DNA of 64,000 nucleotides from Paragyromitra xinjiangensis (GCA_038503065.1 JBCAMK010000012.1:186001-250000); one strand, 5' to 3'; positions 1 to 11,507 are shown, counted from the stretch's first letter. Program-made: numbers and translations. Notes: generated by a model from the letters alone, not told the origin.

Positions 1-1189
1 TGCCTTGGGATAATGGGATCACACAGCATGTTGGGGCTGGCATTGGCTCAGCCCCTAGGCCCGTGTTTTGTTGGCTAGACGCGCCGGGTATAGTGGGTGT
101 GAGAACCACCGTGGATGGCTTTTTCGATGACTTCTGTATCTCCGATGGAGGTAGCGCAAAAAACAGGTTATCTTCTCTAGAGAGATATCCTTTTGACCAC
201 CACCATAACAATGGTACAAGTGGGTTCACCTCTAGCGGCTCTGGGAAATTTTCAGTGTATATAAGCATCGCAACAAGATGCTTCAAGCTAAGAATGCTAT
301 TGAGCATATATGCTCCGTTGCTAACTTCGCCAGAGTTGGTTGGTGCATCTGTGATAAATATCTGTATCTTTTCGTTCCCGCCCACGAATGTCTGGAGATC
401 TCGATCTTTGTAATGCCCCACATAGCTGGTGATTTGTTCGGAGGTGTATTTTTCTCGAGAGGCCTTTGTATTCTCGCACCACATGTGGTGGAGGGTTCTG
501 GTGGCCTGGTAAGCCCGGAGACCATACCAACATAGGAGTAACTGGTCGGCAGAGGGGTTATCTAGATCTTTCCAGAGGGTATCGTGTGCGTTTTCTAGTC
601 CTAGCCGGAGAGCCTCGTCTGTGCCGTTAAGGTTCTTGTCGGGGATCTTAGCCATAAAGGTCAAATGGATGTCGAGATTACTTGACTTTGGTGCCTTGAT
701 CGTCATTTTGAACTCGCGTTCCCTTTTCTCACTGCCTTTATCTTCCCCATCTTCTTGCTTCAACAGAAACCGCGGCGCGTGTCCGGTCTTATGAATACTC
801 AAGATATCCCACTCCCAAATCCCGCACCCATCATCCGTCTTACTTTCCTCTGGAACGTCATGAGGCACGGGATAGTTCGAAAATACGAGTGACTTAATAG
901 CCACCCCCATCGGTTCCTTAGCCCACATGAGTATTTTCATACCAGGCACCCAATACACGAGCGGAACCAGGCAGATAGGGGGGATAGCATCGAAAGCACC
1001 AGTCATGACAGCATGATTACCAAGCCAGAGACCGACAAAAAGTGTTAAGGTGCCGGGAGGCCAACTGCCAAGCTCAGCGACAGGTTGTTGGGCGTGAGCC
1101 AGGGTTGCAAGGGTGAGGAGAAGTAGGGCCACTATCACTCGATGCGATAGGCGAAAACGTGGTGGTAGTTCTGGGAGCTTCCACGCCAT
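1..1189 (-). CDS. Secreted/membrane protein of unknown function (5' part, runs off the left edge)
   Basis: The minus strand carries an uninterrupted reading frame of 396 codons from an ATG at 1189 to the window edge, with no stop and no need for an intron. The N-terminus has a classic signal peptide: basic start, then a hydrophobic stretch VIVALLLLTLATLAHA, followed by QQPVAELGSWPPG. A further hydrophobic region follows at residues about 45-90 (LTLFVGLWLG, then ICLVPLVYWVPGMKILMWA), so the protein could be secreted or membrane-anchored. The middle part is charged (KQEDGEDKGSEKRERE) and the visible C-terminal part contains LVPLLWWWSKGY and then a Ser/Pro/Thr-rich tail. I do not recognise the family. 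The length and low stop density, together with the signal peptide, make it a real gene; the 3' end and true length lie outside the window. Confidence 0.75.
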   Translation of the reverse strand, partial: MAWKLPELPPRFRLSHRVIVALLLLTLATLAHAQQPVAELGSWPPGTLTLFVGLWLGNHAVMTGAFDAIPPICLVPLVYWVPGMKILMWAKEPMGVAIKSLVFSNYPVPHDVPEESKTDDGCGIWEWDILSIHKTGHAPRFLLKQEDGEDKGSEKREREFKMTIKAPKSSNLDIHLTFMAKIPDKNLNGTDEALRLGLENAHDTLWKDLDNPSADQLLLCWYGLRAYQATRTLHHMWCENTKASREKYTSEQITSYVGHYKDRDLQTFVGGNEKIQIFITDAPTNSGEVSNGAYMLNSILSLKHLVAMLIYTENFPEPLEVNPLVPLLWWWSKGYLSREDNLFFALPPSEIQKSSKKPSTVVLTPTIPGASSQQNTGLGAEPMPAPTCCVIPLSQG

Positions 1190-1623
1190 TGATCACGCTT
1201 GGCTGTTTAGGGGTGTGGGAAGGAGACGTGTAGGTGGACTGGACTGTTAAAGGGTCAAGTAAGTAAATCTCAACGAATTTAGAGAAAGGAAACTGACTAC
1301 TGCGACTACTTAAACTTAGCTCATCTCAAGGTAGCACAAAATTAAGAGAATTGCCGATCCTACTGCTCCAGCACACATGGATCATGCAATTCGATACCCG
1401 CAAAGCTTGCCCTTTACCATTGGCTTGGGAAGTTCGCTTCGGCGCTGGCTAGTAGAGTAACGTACCTAAGGGACACCGTGCAGAAGTCGGACATTGCTTT
1501 TTTTGTGTAGCGACATATGTGGTGCAATTGATGATACCCCGCATACTGAAGTTGGGTACCCAACGAGTTTAATCAACTTATCCCCGACATTGATTTCAAT
1601 CTTAATAACGATTTACCGTAGCC
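1190..1623. other. Gene-free upstream spacer
   Basis: This is the region upstream of the minus-strand gene that starts at 1189 and should contain its promoter. I see no convincing coding frame, RNA gene or repeat in it. Confidence 0.5.
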
Positions 1624-1917
1624 ATGGGACGTGTGAAAGCCAGAAGGCCTACCAGCGAGTCGAAATTACGGGTGAAGGAAGAAAAAATTCTTCGAGCCCT
1701 GCATGCACTGGATGACAACCCGAACTTAACTTTACGTGACGCGGAAGCCCTTTATGGCATCGATATTCTGGCAAAACAAAGAATCGACAGTTGGCACATC
1801 AAAACGAGCAGAAGTTGACTCCTGCAATGGAGTCTGCTATTGAGAGCTGGTGTATGGGGCTGAGCACGAGACTAGATATCAGCATGTCCTATGCATTTTC
1901 CACCCACTAGCGCCAGG
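1624..1917 (+). pseudogene. Relic of a pogo-type transposase, N-terminal DNA-binding part
   Basis: A 64-codon frame from 1624 reads like the N-terminal helix-turn-helix (Psq/CENP-B type) of fungal pogo transposases: basic start, then ILRALHALDD and LTLRDAEALYGI, the usual 'A..A...n...s.r.AA..ygi' pattern. The frame closes at 1818. The following family segment continues in another frame (HQNEQKLTPAMESAIESW, compare 'N.QKLTP.qE.al..Wi' of the second helix-turn-helix), then stops at about 1917. So at least one frameshift and one stop separate the pieces, and no DDE catalytic core is visible downstream. The family assignment rests on remembered motif patterns, not on a search. It is a dead fragment, possibly the former source of one of the TA-flanked MITE families in this window. 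Confidence 0.5.
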
Positions 1918-2268
1918 GCGAATTTCAACAAATCCTACGGTACCGGTACCATGAAGCCATCAAACCGATCATCCGGAATGTCTCAGCCCAAGCCCCTACC
2001 CCGACGTTCTTTATCAACTAGCATTTGAACGATAATATGATACCAATCGAACCAACATAAAAGTATGGGCGGGCACATGCCCACAGCTTATCAATTAGTT
2101 GTTCTATTAGGAGTGTTTTCATGCAGAAATCTCTTCCATAACATCATTAATGTTTATTCTGTGGCTCGTATTCTGCCAACGGAGGTGTCTCAGTTTCTAG
2201 ATAAGATCACAGGGAAACCTTTTGATTTGGTGATCCCGCATGCGCAGAGCTCCTCCTGAGATTCCTTC

Positions 2269-2385
2269 TACTCGTAAATGACTGACGTCTGTGCACCAGG
2301 CTGGGCCCCTGTCCCATACATTTCCTATGATTTTGTATGGTATGCAGGGCCAGCCCGGGGCACGAACATCAGTCAATTACGAGTA
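2269..2385. mobile_element. TA-flanked palindromic MITE-like element
   Basis: Two arms of roughly 45 bp form an imperfect inverted repeat: the left arm begins CTCGTAAATGACTGACGT at 2271 and the right arm ends as the complement of CTCGTAATTGACTGATGT at 2383, with GGCTGG and CCATAC blocks also paired inward. TA dinucleotides flank both ends (2269-2270, 2384-2385). The loop is short. Size, foldback structure and TA flanks fit a Tc1/mariner/pogo-type MITE; no coding sequence is present. Confidence 0.6.
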
Positions 2386-2823
2386 CTGCTAATAGCATCT
2401 ATCACCTTCGCTTAGAGTAACTACCATGGCGGCGCACAAGTGCTGATGTATGTTCCACCTGCGAGACTGGTGTGGCATCAAACAAAATTTGAGAGACTCC
2501 ACTAATATTTCAGGAACAGACACTCCAGTCTGAAGCATGACTAGATCACTGGAAATCGCTATATATATCGGAGTGAAAATTTAGAAGTCAGCTAATTAGG
2601 TTTGAAAAACCAATCCCATACTTGCGGCATCACTAAAGAGGCATAGCCCTTCTTTTCCAGGCGGATACCTTTGTTTTGTTTTGTTGGCTTATCACTCGAG
2701 ACGACCCTTGGTTCGCATACCCTAAACGAAGAACTATATTCTCCATATCTAGTATACCAAGAACCTCTGCCCCAGTATCAAGTAGAGAGCTCATACTTGG
2801 GGTCTCACGCTGCTACGCGGTAT

Positions 2824-2847
2824 AAGAACCCTTCTTGAAGGGTTCTT
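2824..2847. repeat. Perfect 11-bp palindrome with 2-base loop
   Basis: AAGAACCCTTC at 2824-2834 is followed by TT and then its exact complement at 2837-2847. The stem could extrude as a cruciform or mark the tip of a decayed foldback element. No run of T follows on either strand and no gene is adjacent, so a terminator role is not supported. Confidence 0.6.
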
Positions 2848-3295
2848 TGACAATGGCCTGGAAGCTTTCATTATTGGGTTAGGGTTTTCTGGATCCCTGT
2901 TGGGTTAGATAGATAGATAAATCATACACGCATCCAGCCCTTAGACTATGGCGGCATCCCTGTTGGGTTAGTTGCTACCATAATTCAGAATCTGTTTGAA
3001 CCTCGCCACCTCGTTCAGGACATTACCAGCTGAGGCGACTAGACCCGAAATTTTTGAGATTTCTTTCCGGTGCTCGAGTCAGGGTAGTAGAGATGGAACA
3101 CCGGAATTTTCCGTTCTGCAAGGTCACCATACGGAAAGTGTGAGACCTATTCCATCTTCATATGCCTGACCCTAGTATCTCTTCCCCAGCTGTAATTGAG
3201 CCCTAAAGACCACTCGATAGGTTTTGTCCTGTGATTTCAGGCATGTCCGCCATTCTCGAAATAACATCTCTACAGCGCGAGGTAATGAATAGGTT

Positions 3296-3491
3296 TACAC
3301 ATTGCCCATACAAAAATTTGGGGGTAATGTGCTAATAAATGTGTTACAGGGGGTATTTTTGCTAGAAATTTATCACTGGATGCATTACCTACACATTTTC
3401 TAGCCTTATTCCCCTTAGTTACACATTAACTACACATTAACTAATGCCCTTCTCCACATGCACATTGCCTGATGCTTCCCCTGTACACATT
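3296..3491. repeat. Cluster of TACACATT and GATGC motifs
   Basis: The octamer TACACATT occurs five times exactly (3296, 3390, 3420, 3431, 3484), interleaved with several GATGC and TTACC motifs, in an otherwise AT-rich stretch. Spacing is irregular, so this is a degenerate simple-repeat block and not a regular minisatellite. No function can be assigned. Confidence 0.5.
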
Positions 3492-3906
3492 TCCCGATGC
3501 CTTACCTGATGCTTTTCCCGAAAATTTACCCATAAATTCGCTTATAAAATAGCATCTCAAGTAGCTCTCATAGAAACCAGTAGTGTAGGTGGTGAAGTCC
3601 CACATAGATAATGGTCCATTTATGGACTCCTAGGAGTGCAGGTTCAACAATAGAGCAAGTGTTTTCTTTCTCTCCTATTTAGACTAAGGGCCCCGATATA
3701 TAGACCAACGAATATCGTAGCTGGAATATGTATGGCGCACGCTATCTTGAACCTTGGCCAATAATATTGGTGTAGGACGCCTCTGTCTCACAAATATTGC
3801 CAAAGTAGCCTCTTCCCCCTATTGAAATATACTACTTTTGATATCTCCACCACCAGTACTTCTCAATGTAATTCCTATCAAAAATGTACTTCCTAGCAAT
3901 GGTCAT

Positions 3907-3938
3907 GGGGCGGGGCGGGGGATGGGGCGCCCCGCCCC
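3907..3938. repeat. G-quadruplex motif nested in a GC hairpin
   Basis: Bases 3907-3927 hold four runs of four or five G separated by one or two bases, which fits the canonical G4 pattern. The first ten bases (GGGGCGGGGC) are exactly complementary to 3929-3938, so the strand can also fold as a 10-bp hairpin with a 12-base loop. The composition differs sharply from the AT-rich surroundings. Confidence 0.65.
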
Positions 3939-6078
3939 AAGACCAACACTAGCACTTCCCCCGGCCTCCTGTATATCCCTTACGCTGGTGCTTAGAGGCT
4001 GCCAAATATGCCAACCTCGATCAGGTAGATAAATGGACGATCTCGCTGTATTGAGGAGTTCCCCAGCTAGATATGGGGTTGAAATGAGACCTTGCACTCA
4101 GCCACCAAACTAGTTGGCAGCTTTACCAGCGTAAGGGATAAATTTACCTCAGATAGTGATATATGAAGTGGTTTCTCCGTGCGTATATCTCATTATAGCC
4201 ATAGCACTTTTTGGAACGTTCCACTCTATGATTTTTACAGCAAAAAGTAGGGTCTAATTCCATGACAACCATTGCTTCCCCTTGCCTATACAAAGCTATT
4301 CAGTTTTCACAACATGATTCTAGAGACTTCTTAGCTTTGCTTGTGTAATTTGGCTTACTGTAGGACCTGGAATTACAGCCAGAAAAGGCGGTTGAGGTCT
4401 AAGATTGCGCGCGCCATATGTACGGTGTTCGAAAGTGAGACAACGGGAAAATCATGCGGCCCAATTTGTAGGCTACATGATGTCTCACAGGCCTCATTAG
4501 TAGAAATCTGGGCCTAAAACCTCTCTCTTAGCGACTTCACATTTGAACCCTCCCGTGAGTTGATGTATCCGCTGGTTCTGGCATAAGGCTAGGAACCTGG
4601 AATTCACCGAACAAGTCTTAAGATTGTCACCGAACCAAGACACTCTAGTATGCAGGGCGGTTGGCCAAAGCCCAAGTAGCTAGAAAAGAGGGATCATCCA
4701 GCGGAACAGTTGTTGGGCGCAGTGCAGGTGATTTTTGGTGGGCACGAACTGCCAGAACTCGACTTCTTAGTTTAGTACTTTAGGTACGAACTGAGCTGAA
4801 AAACTGTTACATACTAACGGCCCAAGCGTCATTGCGAAGCAGATGGTAGATCATACTCGTGTTCTGGCATAATGGGTACAAATTTAGCCAACCAAGTTGT
4901 GAAGCGTTGCCGCAGAGCAAGTCGAGAGCTGTTGCCACCAAAAGTGATTTTCAACGTAAACCACGGGAAGGCATGAATCGGTTATGAGTCCCGCGCCGCA
5001 GATAAGATCTAACCGAAACATTCTTAGAATCTACCCAAGATCCTTGTTAACGGAAATCGCCCAGTGGCATACGGAGTACTCTATCTAATACCTCTAAGAG
5101 CTTGCGTTAGTGGAGCAAACCAACACTTAAACTAACCTAAATCAAACATTTCTCAAGCGGGTACATAGCCATAGCAATATGAGTGTTGAGATCAAGTCTT
5201 AGCACCTCCAAAAGGATGAGATGGACAACTTTTGCTGCGCGTATTAAGGTTGTTTTACTGGTTATCACTTTGCTTCATCTATTATCACTCGGCCTGATGA
5301 CAATTGCGTGTTGTGAGAATAGAGATCGGGATGTAGAGAGGGAGACTCGATTGAAAGTTTGCAAGATGTCGCCTGAGCCCCAGCTTCTTCTCGGGGGTAA
5401 CTCGTGAGATGGGTTTTGGCCTAGCTTGCAGCTGGCCTCAGCCATATCCTGTTAGAATCACGTCTCGTCCTCAAAACATCTAGTACTATAGGGTCCTTCC
5501 CACACCAATGACCGCTATTAAGCCACATTCTTTGAGAGCTTCACCACAATCCCTTAAATATCCTCCCATTTCTTGTTCAGGGCATACCCAAATCGCTGAA
5601 ATGAATCTTAGCAACTGTGATCTCCCATCCACACGCCTTAGCCATCCACCTGCATCTGTAGGAGAAGATAATCTTAGTGTTTCATGTCTAGGCGTAGAGT
5701 TGAGCTCGTTCCTCGATAGGCGCTGGATAGTACTAATATATGAGCATATAAAATGTTAATGCCCACAGCTTTTTTTGTGAGCAGTCGTGATCAGTATTAA
5801 GCTGTTGGCTAGATACTATTGCTGAATATCGATTGGCAACATTTAAGAGTTCATAGATCATACTTTCATCCTAGACGAAGGATCTTGAACTTGATACTTC
5901 TAACGCCGAAAACCTACAACATAGGCCATAGAAGCTACTCGGAGGAGCTAGCTGGACCTTTGAAAAAAAAACCGCGATTAAATATCTGCTTGCGACCTAA
6001 AGTTTACATAATTGGAAAGATTACAGGGATTAATCAGGGAATACATGATTTTGTCCCGAAGTGTATGGAGCCTGTGAG

Positions 6079-8223
6079 CTATTTTATATTGTCTGGTAAC
6101 TCAGAAATACCTTGGTGATTAATCGTGCGCTCGTCGTCTTGCCTCCTGCGCACGACCAAGCACCTTATGCCAACAATTAGGGCCAATGCAATCAGAGCAC
6201 CTACCACTATAACAGCGATTTTCCAGGATGCAAATGGTGGGTCTCTCTTGGTGGGTTTTGAAGACACTGTTGAGTTTGAAGAAGCTGGAGGAACATAATT
6301 AAAGGCAGTCTCAAGGGCAGGGTCAGCCCATGGTTTGAGGTAAGGATCTCGGCGTTCCCCCGAGCCAAGTTCAACATGATCTATGATATCTTGGGGAGTG
6401 CTGTAGACTGTGCCCGGATCATAGTAGCTCTTCCACTATGTATTTTAGATCACGTTAACGGGAAACCTCTTCGTGAGTACGCTCTGGGGGGTTTTAAACT
6501 TACTGAGATAGTGTTCATGTCGAGTACTCTGATCAATTCGTTTGCACATGGAACATCAGGTTCAACCGTGAAACCCGGGGGGTATCCGCCGACCACTAGT
6601 AACTGAGAGCCAATAGCATGGCAGGTATGGGTCCGAATGTGATTTTCTCCTTGAGCAACCTTCACCTTTGTCCAGCTGCACCGAAGGAAAGCCATGTCAG
6701 TTTGACCCATAAGGCCTCTTCAAGAGATGACCAGAATTTCCGTACATGAACGAAGGCATTGAGAGGACATATATATCATCCACTCCAGTACCCTTATCGT
6801 CAACTAGTTGACCACCATATATCCAAAGCCTATGAGAAAAGAGTATCAGCAAAGTTATTCGGAAGCCACTACCATATATAGCGCAGGGGAATTCCAGAGA
6901 TAGATAAATGGTTATAGCATACTCCCACGTATTTGTAGTATTACTGTAAACAGTCTGTCCACAAAACCTAGTCCGAGTGATCGGTTCATCGCCGTCGATG
7001 AAAGTTGTCTGCTGCTTGTACCATTGATTCTTATCCAAATCGTAAAATAGCACATAATTGAAGGCTACCTAAAGATCAGGTAAGCACTCCGATCCCTCGA
7101 AACCCACCAATATTAGGTTAGATCTCCACTTACAGGCATTCCGGTCTCATCGTTCACCCCAGGGGCGTCCGGACGCGTGACACCAACGATTCCCTTTTCC
7201 CCCATGAGAGAGATCAAAAACCCTTTACCAGCACCAAGTGCCATATGATTCAAAGAACCGTGCCAAAACCCAAACCCTTGTTCATCATCACTACCATAAG
7301 TTTCGTTAAAGAGATTATCGTTGTCGTGATCATAAACTAACATCCCACCCAGCGGAGTGAAAAGGTCGACTGGAGCCGTTGGATCCGACCGTGAAGATAC
7401 AATCCCACTACTTGCGTGTTAGGCTTATCTATCACGTCGTCGGCCGCATAAAAGTCTTGAACGAATGAACGAACCCAACATAAAAACTCTGGTTCAATGA
7501 TGGCACAGAAAGCCCAGCCCCTCCAAGTGCCCGCTGAAATTTATCTTTTTTGTTTCCAAGCTCTGTCACGTCGGACCATTCTCGTGATGATAAATCGTAT
7601 TTCCAAATATTGTAAGGTGGTATGTTGCTAGTATTAACGTGATACTGACTCTCGTCCCATCCCGGCGCCTCGTAAAAGTGGCCGCCCTGAATATAGACGC
7701 TGTTCTGAGTACTGTCTGCCCACATCCCAAATCTATTGAGGACAGGAACGTTAACAGCTTTTTTCGTCTGTGATACTACCCCAAAGTCCTGGGTACCGAA
7801 TCTTTTGGAAAGGTCAACAGTCACGGTCCAGCCATCTAGATTTGCTCTTTGTCAGCTATCCATGAGATTATCATTATACGGACCTTTTTACTTACTCAAA
7901 TCTAAAATCTCGTCGGCGGTTCCATTCCAGTTGAATTTGTACTTTGCCATACCAGAGTCAAAAACGAGTAGATAATGATCGTCATTCTGTAATATGACGC
8001 CTAAAGTACCCATTTTCAGTCTCAATAAACATGACCTTACATGGATCCCCCTGAGAAGCTACCTACTTCCATGCGCAAGCAGTCGACAGCGATACTCTGG
8101 ATTCCAATTATATGTCTGCTGCGTGACGGGTATGTCCTTAGTTCCGATGATATTGACCGTCTCGTTTCCCTGGGCACCAATCTGAAGGACAAAGAGCGAC
8201 CATAAGAGCAGATAGAAAGCCAT
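6079..8223 (-). CDS. Kelch-repeat single-pass membrane protein (8 exons, 551 aa)
   Basis: Joined exons on the minus strand are 8067-8223, 7896-8000, 7475-7835, 7134-7407, 6923-7068, 6746-6829, 6504-6675 and 6079-6435. They total 1,656 bp (552 codons) with one continuous frame. Introns are 60-93 bp, start GT and end AG, and several have clear CTGA/CTAAC branch sites. The start is chosen because MAFYLLLWSLFVLQIGAQ is a good signal peptide. The body shows about five kelch blades: YIQGGHFYE...WKYDLSSREW, FYVGGIVSS...GGMLVYD, LFYDLDKNQWY, ELWIYGGQ...DDIYVLSMPSF, and LLVVGGYPP...IRVLDMNT. A Ser/Thr-rich juxtamembrane stretch is followed by a transmembrane helix (IAVIVVGALIALALIVGI) and a short basic cytoplasmic tail RCLVVRRRQ. 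The architecture matches the fungal family of secreted kelch domains anchored by a C-terminal helix, whose ligand and role are not established. The kelch domain would face outside. Confidence 0.88.
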
Positions 8224-10671
8224 CAAATCTAATGAGTCCGAAGATGATTTCTGTCGTAGAGAGGTTAAGAGAAACGGTGATCCCCTGATAGCAATCGCCT
8301 ACAAGGGCAAGGCTAGCTATTGCCAAGATTACCAAGAGTTTTGTGCATGGTGAAACGACGACACATGGAGACTTCAAGTCGCATGGTTGGACACCCATTG
8401 GTGCTTGGCCACTATTTTAAGCGAGGGCTAAATCATAGGGGGAATTCTATCACGGGTATTTATTTGTGGCAGTGTGCGAGTGTGATGCATTAGCAATTCT
8501 ATCTGGGCCCGTTGGCTCTGGTCTCTTCGTTCTGGAACGACACCTCCCCTTAGTGGGTCATGGCCTACATAATAAAAGTCGAGCTAGCAGTACCAGCACT
8601 GCCACAAGCACTAAGTGATAAAATTTCCAGAGTATGTACTACATTGGAGATCACTACATTGCACACAAGGTTCTGCCAACACGAGTCTACCTTGGCAGCT
8701 GAGCGCGATCTTAATCCATCAGCCCCCCCCCCCACAGCTTGATGCTCTAGCACCCAACCGGGAACGAGCGAAAATAAAGCGTACAGTATATATATGGCGA
8801 AAGAGCGTAGCTATAGAGGATAAAACCATGAAAGAAAAGGTATGGTGAATTTCGATTTCATTTCTTGTTGTGATTGAGCGCTACAGAGACAGGGTCACAC
8901 AATGAGGTCTACGCAAATAGCCGCTAAAAATTGGGATTCCGGCCGTTCACAACTATCGATGCGGGCCCAAACTACCGTTCACGTATTTCTAAAGCCCCGT
9001 AGTACAATGTAGTACAAGCATTGAGTGGAACGTCAAAGTTACGCACTTAGCCACAGCAACACAACCTTTCTTCCGGTACCCGGGCCGTTCTAGCTCCACC
9101 TGATACGTTCGTAATTACGTAAACTAGAACACAAAGCAATATCCAAGTCTGCCATGCACAGCCTTCTTCGAGCCCAAATTCTTAGCGATGAACTAGAATA
9201 CCCCACGGCTAGACGAAGTTGGCCAAGGCTCAATGTACTCAATACGCTAAATAAAATGTACCCCACATACGTGGCAATTGAGGGAAAGGAAACATCGAGA
9301 TCAACCAAGTGATAACACACAATCAAGCTTTTCATAACTTCAGCTCATCAAAATCTCCCCCTTGTCATACTTCCAAAAGCGTTTGACCATTACAGGAAGG
9401 TAACTGTTTCTCTCAAAAAAATGTCTCATCAGAGTTCCATTCCTACTTCTCTCGAGCTTCAACAGGGGTATAGACGAGGTAGAATTATGATAGGTCCTGC
9501 TGCACCCCAAAAACCGCAGCGAACTCGGCGTTGGGCTGAAGGGCCCTCAAAGTTGAGAGAAAACCACTTCCACCAGATATAACCAGGGGTTTAACTTGGA
9601 GATACCGGAGTACCCAACCAAGTTACGACGGGGCTAGCTGACCAGATCAGGAACCAGAGCCCAATCCACAAGATTAGCCTTGCTAATAAGCCGAGCTTTG
9701 AGCTTAAGACTCATAATCCAAAAATGTCAACTTGAACTACTTTTCGCAAGGGCCAGCTTTGGGCTCAAGTTTTGATCATAATTCGCATATCGAAAAAGCC
9801 ATAGGAACATTAATGTAAGACTGGTACTTCGCACCACTACTGAATTCTAAGCGAAGCTTTAGATAGCTCTCTAGACTCTGTAACTCGACCGGCTACTATC
9901 CATAGCACAATACCCGAGCGCACGTCCTGACAACTAACATGAACCGCGACAAGCAACGATAGTTTAAGCGAGATAAGGGTCGGGGCTGTTCCGTTGAAAG
10001 AACTTTCTCAATAGAAAGGACACGAGTGTTGAAGCGCGAAGCTATGCTAAACAACTCGATGCGATGGAGAATTTATCACGGAACAAAGTATGTTGGTAAC
10101 AAAATAATATTGATAAGGCTCGTTCTTCCTCGATGATGATCGACTCAGAATTGACGTCCAATGCAAGAGTATTTATATCCCGTCCTCTTTACTACTTTGT
10201 GTTCTTTGTAGCTTGGGTCGACGGACTAAACTATCTACTATTACAAATTGAACTAACTCGCTTATCCATTTATCCAACATCCTATCGGCGAAGCCGATAT
10301 CTCCAACTTCCGACGCTTACCCCTCGTTCAGTAATCCTCAGATCGCCTCGGTTCGACGTGGCGATGATACGGTTGCGACAGTTGCGTTCGCCCGATCGAG
10401 TAGGTGGTTACACGATATCGTTTTGTTGCGACAGCTGGTGTTTGGAGCCCCGTAGCGCGGGCAGAAGACCTCTGATGACTAATCCGAGTAGCCCACGTGA
10501 CTCGGCGCCCCAAGTTGCCCTATGAAGACCTCTCATACATACCCTCCGGGTCACGTTCCGCGGGAAGGGCGCCGTTGACGACCAAAGGGTTACTTTTAGT
10601 CTCCGGGACGCGGATATTTTGCGGGTGTCCCCCCTTCTCGATCCAGCGCTGCCAGCAGCGCAAGCGAAGGC

Positions 10672-10816
10672 AGGGTAACGGCCGGGTAACCGGGGAAGGC
10701 AGGGTAACTGCCTGGGAATAGGCTGGGAAGTCAATAGGAAGCCACTGGGGGGTCCAACGAAGACGGGAAGGTGACCAAATGGAAGGTAGGGTAACTCCCT
10801 ACGTAGGTAGGGTAAC
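10672..10816. repeat. Degenerate tandem array of GGGTAAC motifs
   Basis: AGGGTAAC occurs exactly at 10672, 10701, 10788 and 10809, and CGGGTAAC at 10683, mostly preceded by GGC or GGT. Spacing is uneven (11 to 87 bp), so it looks like an eroded minisatellite or part of a retroelement untranslated region. Confidence 0.55.
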
Positions 10817-10973
10817 AGGGAGACCACTGCACGCCTATAGCCATAGGTATAACAATTAAAGCACCCCTAACAGACAGCGCCTGGGCCCACACCAGGTGAG
10901 GGCTGGCTCACGATCACATGTCACGAAAAGTCACTTGCCTTCTCCCGTCCTATCACCTATACTCCCAAATTCA

Positions 10974-11507
10974 AGTCTACTTAGTGATGTCGACAAGACA
11001 AAACGTCTCAGGATCAGAGCTCGAGACATAGTCTCGAAACTAGACAAGACAGAGCCTCTACAAGACAAGATATCTCGGGAGGAATTTGTTAAATCCCGAG
11101 ATAAGTCTCGAGATTTCCGAGTGATATTGAATGATCAGGTTTAGCGATAAGTCCAAGCGATGGGTGTCCCATCTTCCCCTAAACTACGCAAGTTGACAGC
11201 TGATCACCTATTCTGTTGTGCTCCTGCCATTCGCATCCATTCAGATTCTCCTTCTTACGATCACCAATTCCCGATGCCAGTATCACAAAACCCTCAACCA
11301 CCCCCAACAGTGTACTTCTTCCTCCTGAAAATGATGAGACAGCAGCCCCTCGAGCCTTGAGGAGACCCACTTGATGAATCTCGAGCTGAAGCTCAAGACC
11401 GGTTCATTATCTTGAGACCCCCAAGATTGAAGGCCCACGAGACAATACAAGTCAAGATCCACCCGATATAGGTCTCGTCTCGTCTCGTCGACATCACTAA
11501 GTCTACT
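10974..11507. mobile_element. Inverted-repeat element of about 530 bp
   Basis: ACTTAGTGATGTCGAC at 10979-10994 is exactly complemented at 11487-11502; the arms extend to about 21 bp with two mismatches (10974-10994 and 11487-11507). Inside, the sequence adjoining both arms is rich in AAGAC/GAGAC and CTCGAGA units (for example TAGTCTCGAAAC and the GTCTCGTCTCGTC run), so the similarity continues loosely inward. No coding frame is credible. It resembles a non-autonomous DNA element; target duplication is not clear. Confidence 0.5.

Larger units (their letters stand above)
2386..6078. other. Gene-free region with palindromes and short repeats
   Basis: About 3.7 kb with many stops in all frames and no family I can recognise. 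Short open frames near 5183-5407, 5508-5759 and 5819-6118 show no domain and no splice-consistent extension. The region contains a perfect palindrome at 2824, a cluster of short direct repeats at 3296-3491 and a GC-rich hairpin at 3907. A pair of 16-base direct repeats (ATCCCTGTTGGGTTAG) lies near 2892 and 2956. It is probably old transposon debris. Confidence 0.5.

Noticed and set aside
10133..10827. Overlapping open frames of 130 and 139 codons on opposite strands
   Set aside because: GC-rich stretch gives long chance frames on both strands; no motif or intron-consistent extension.
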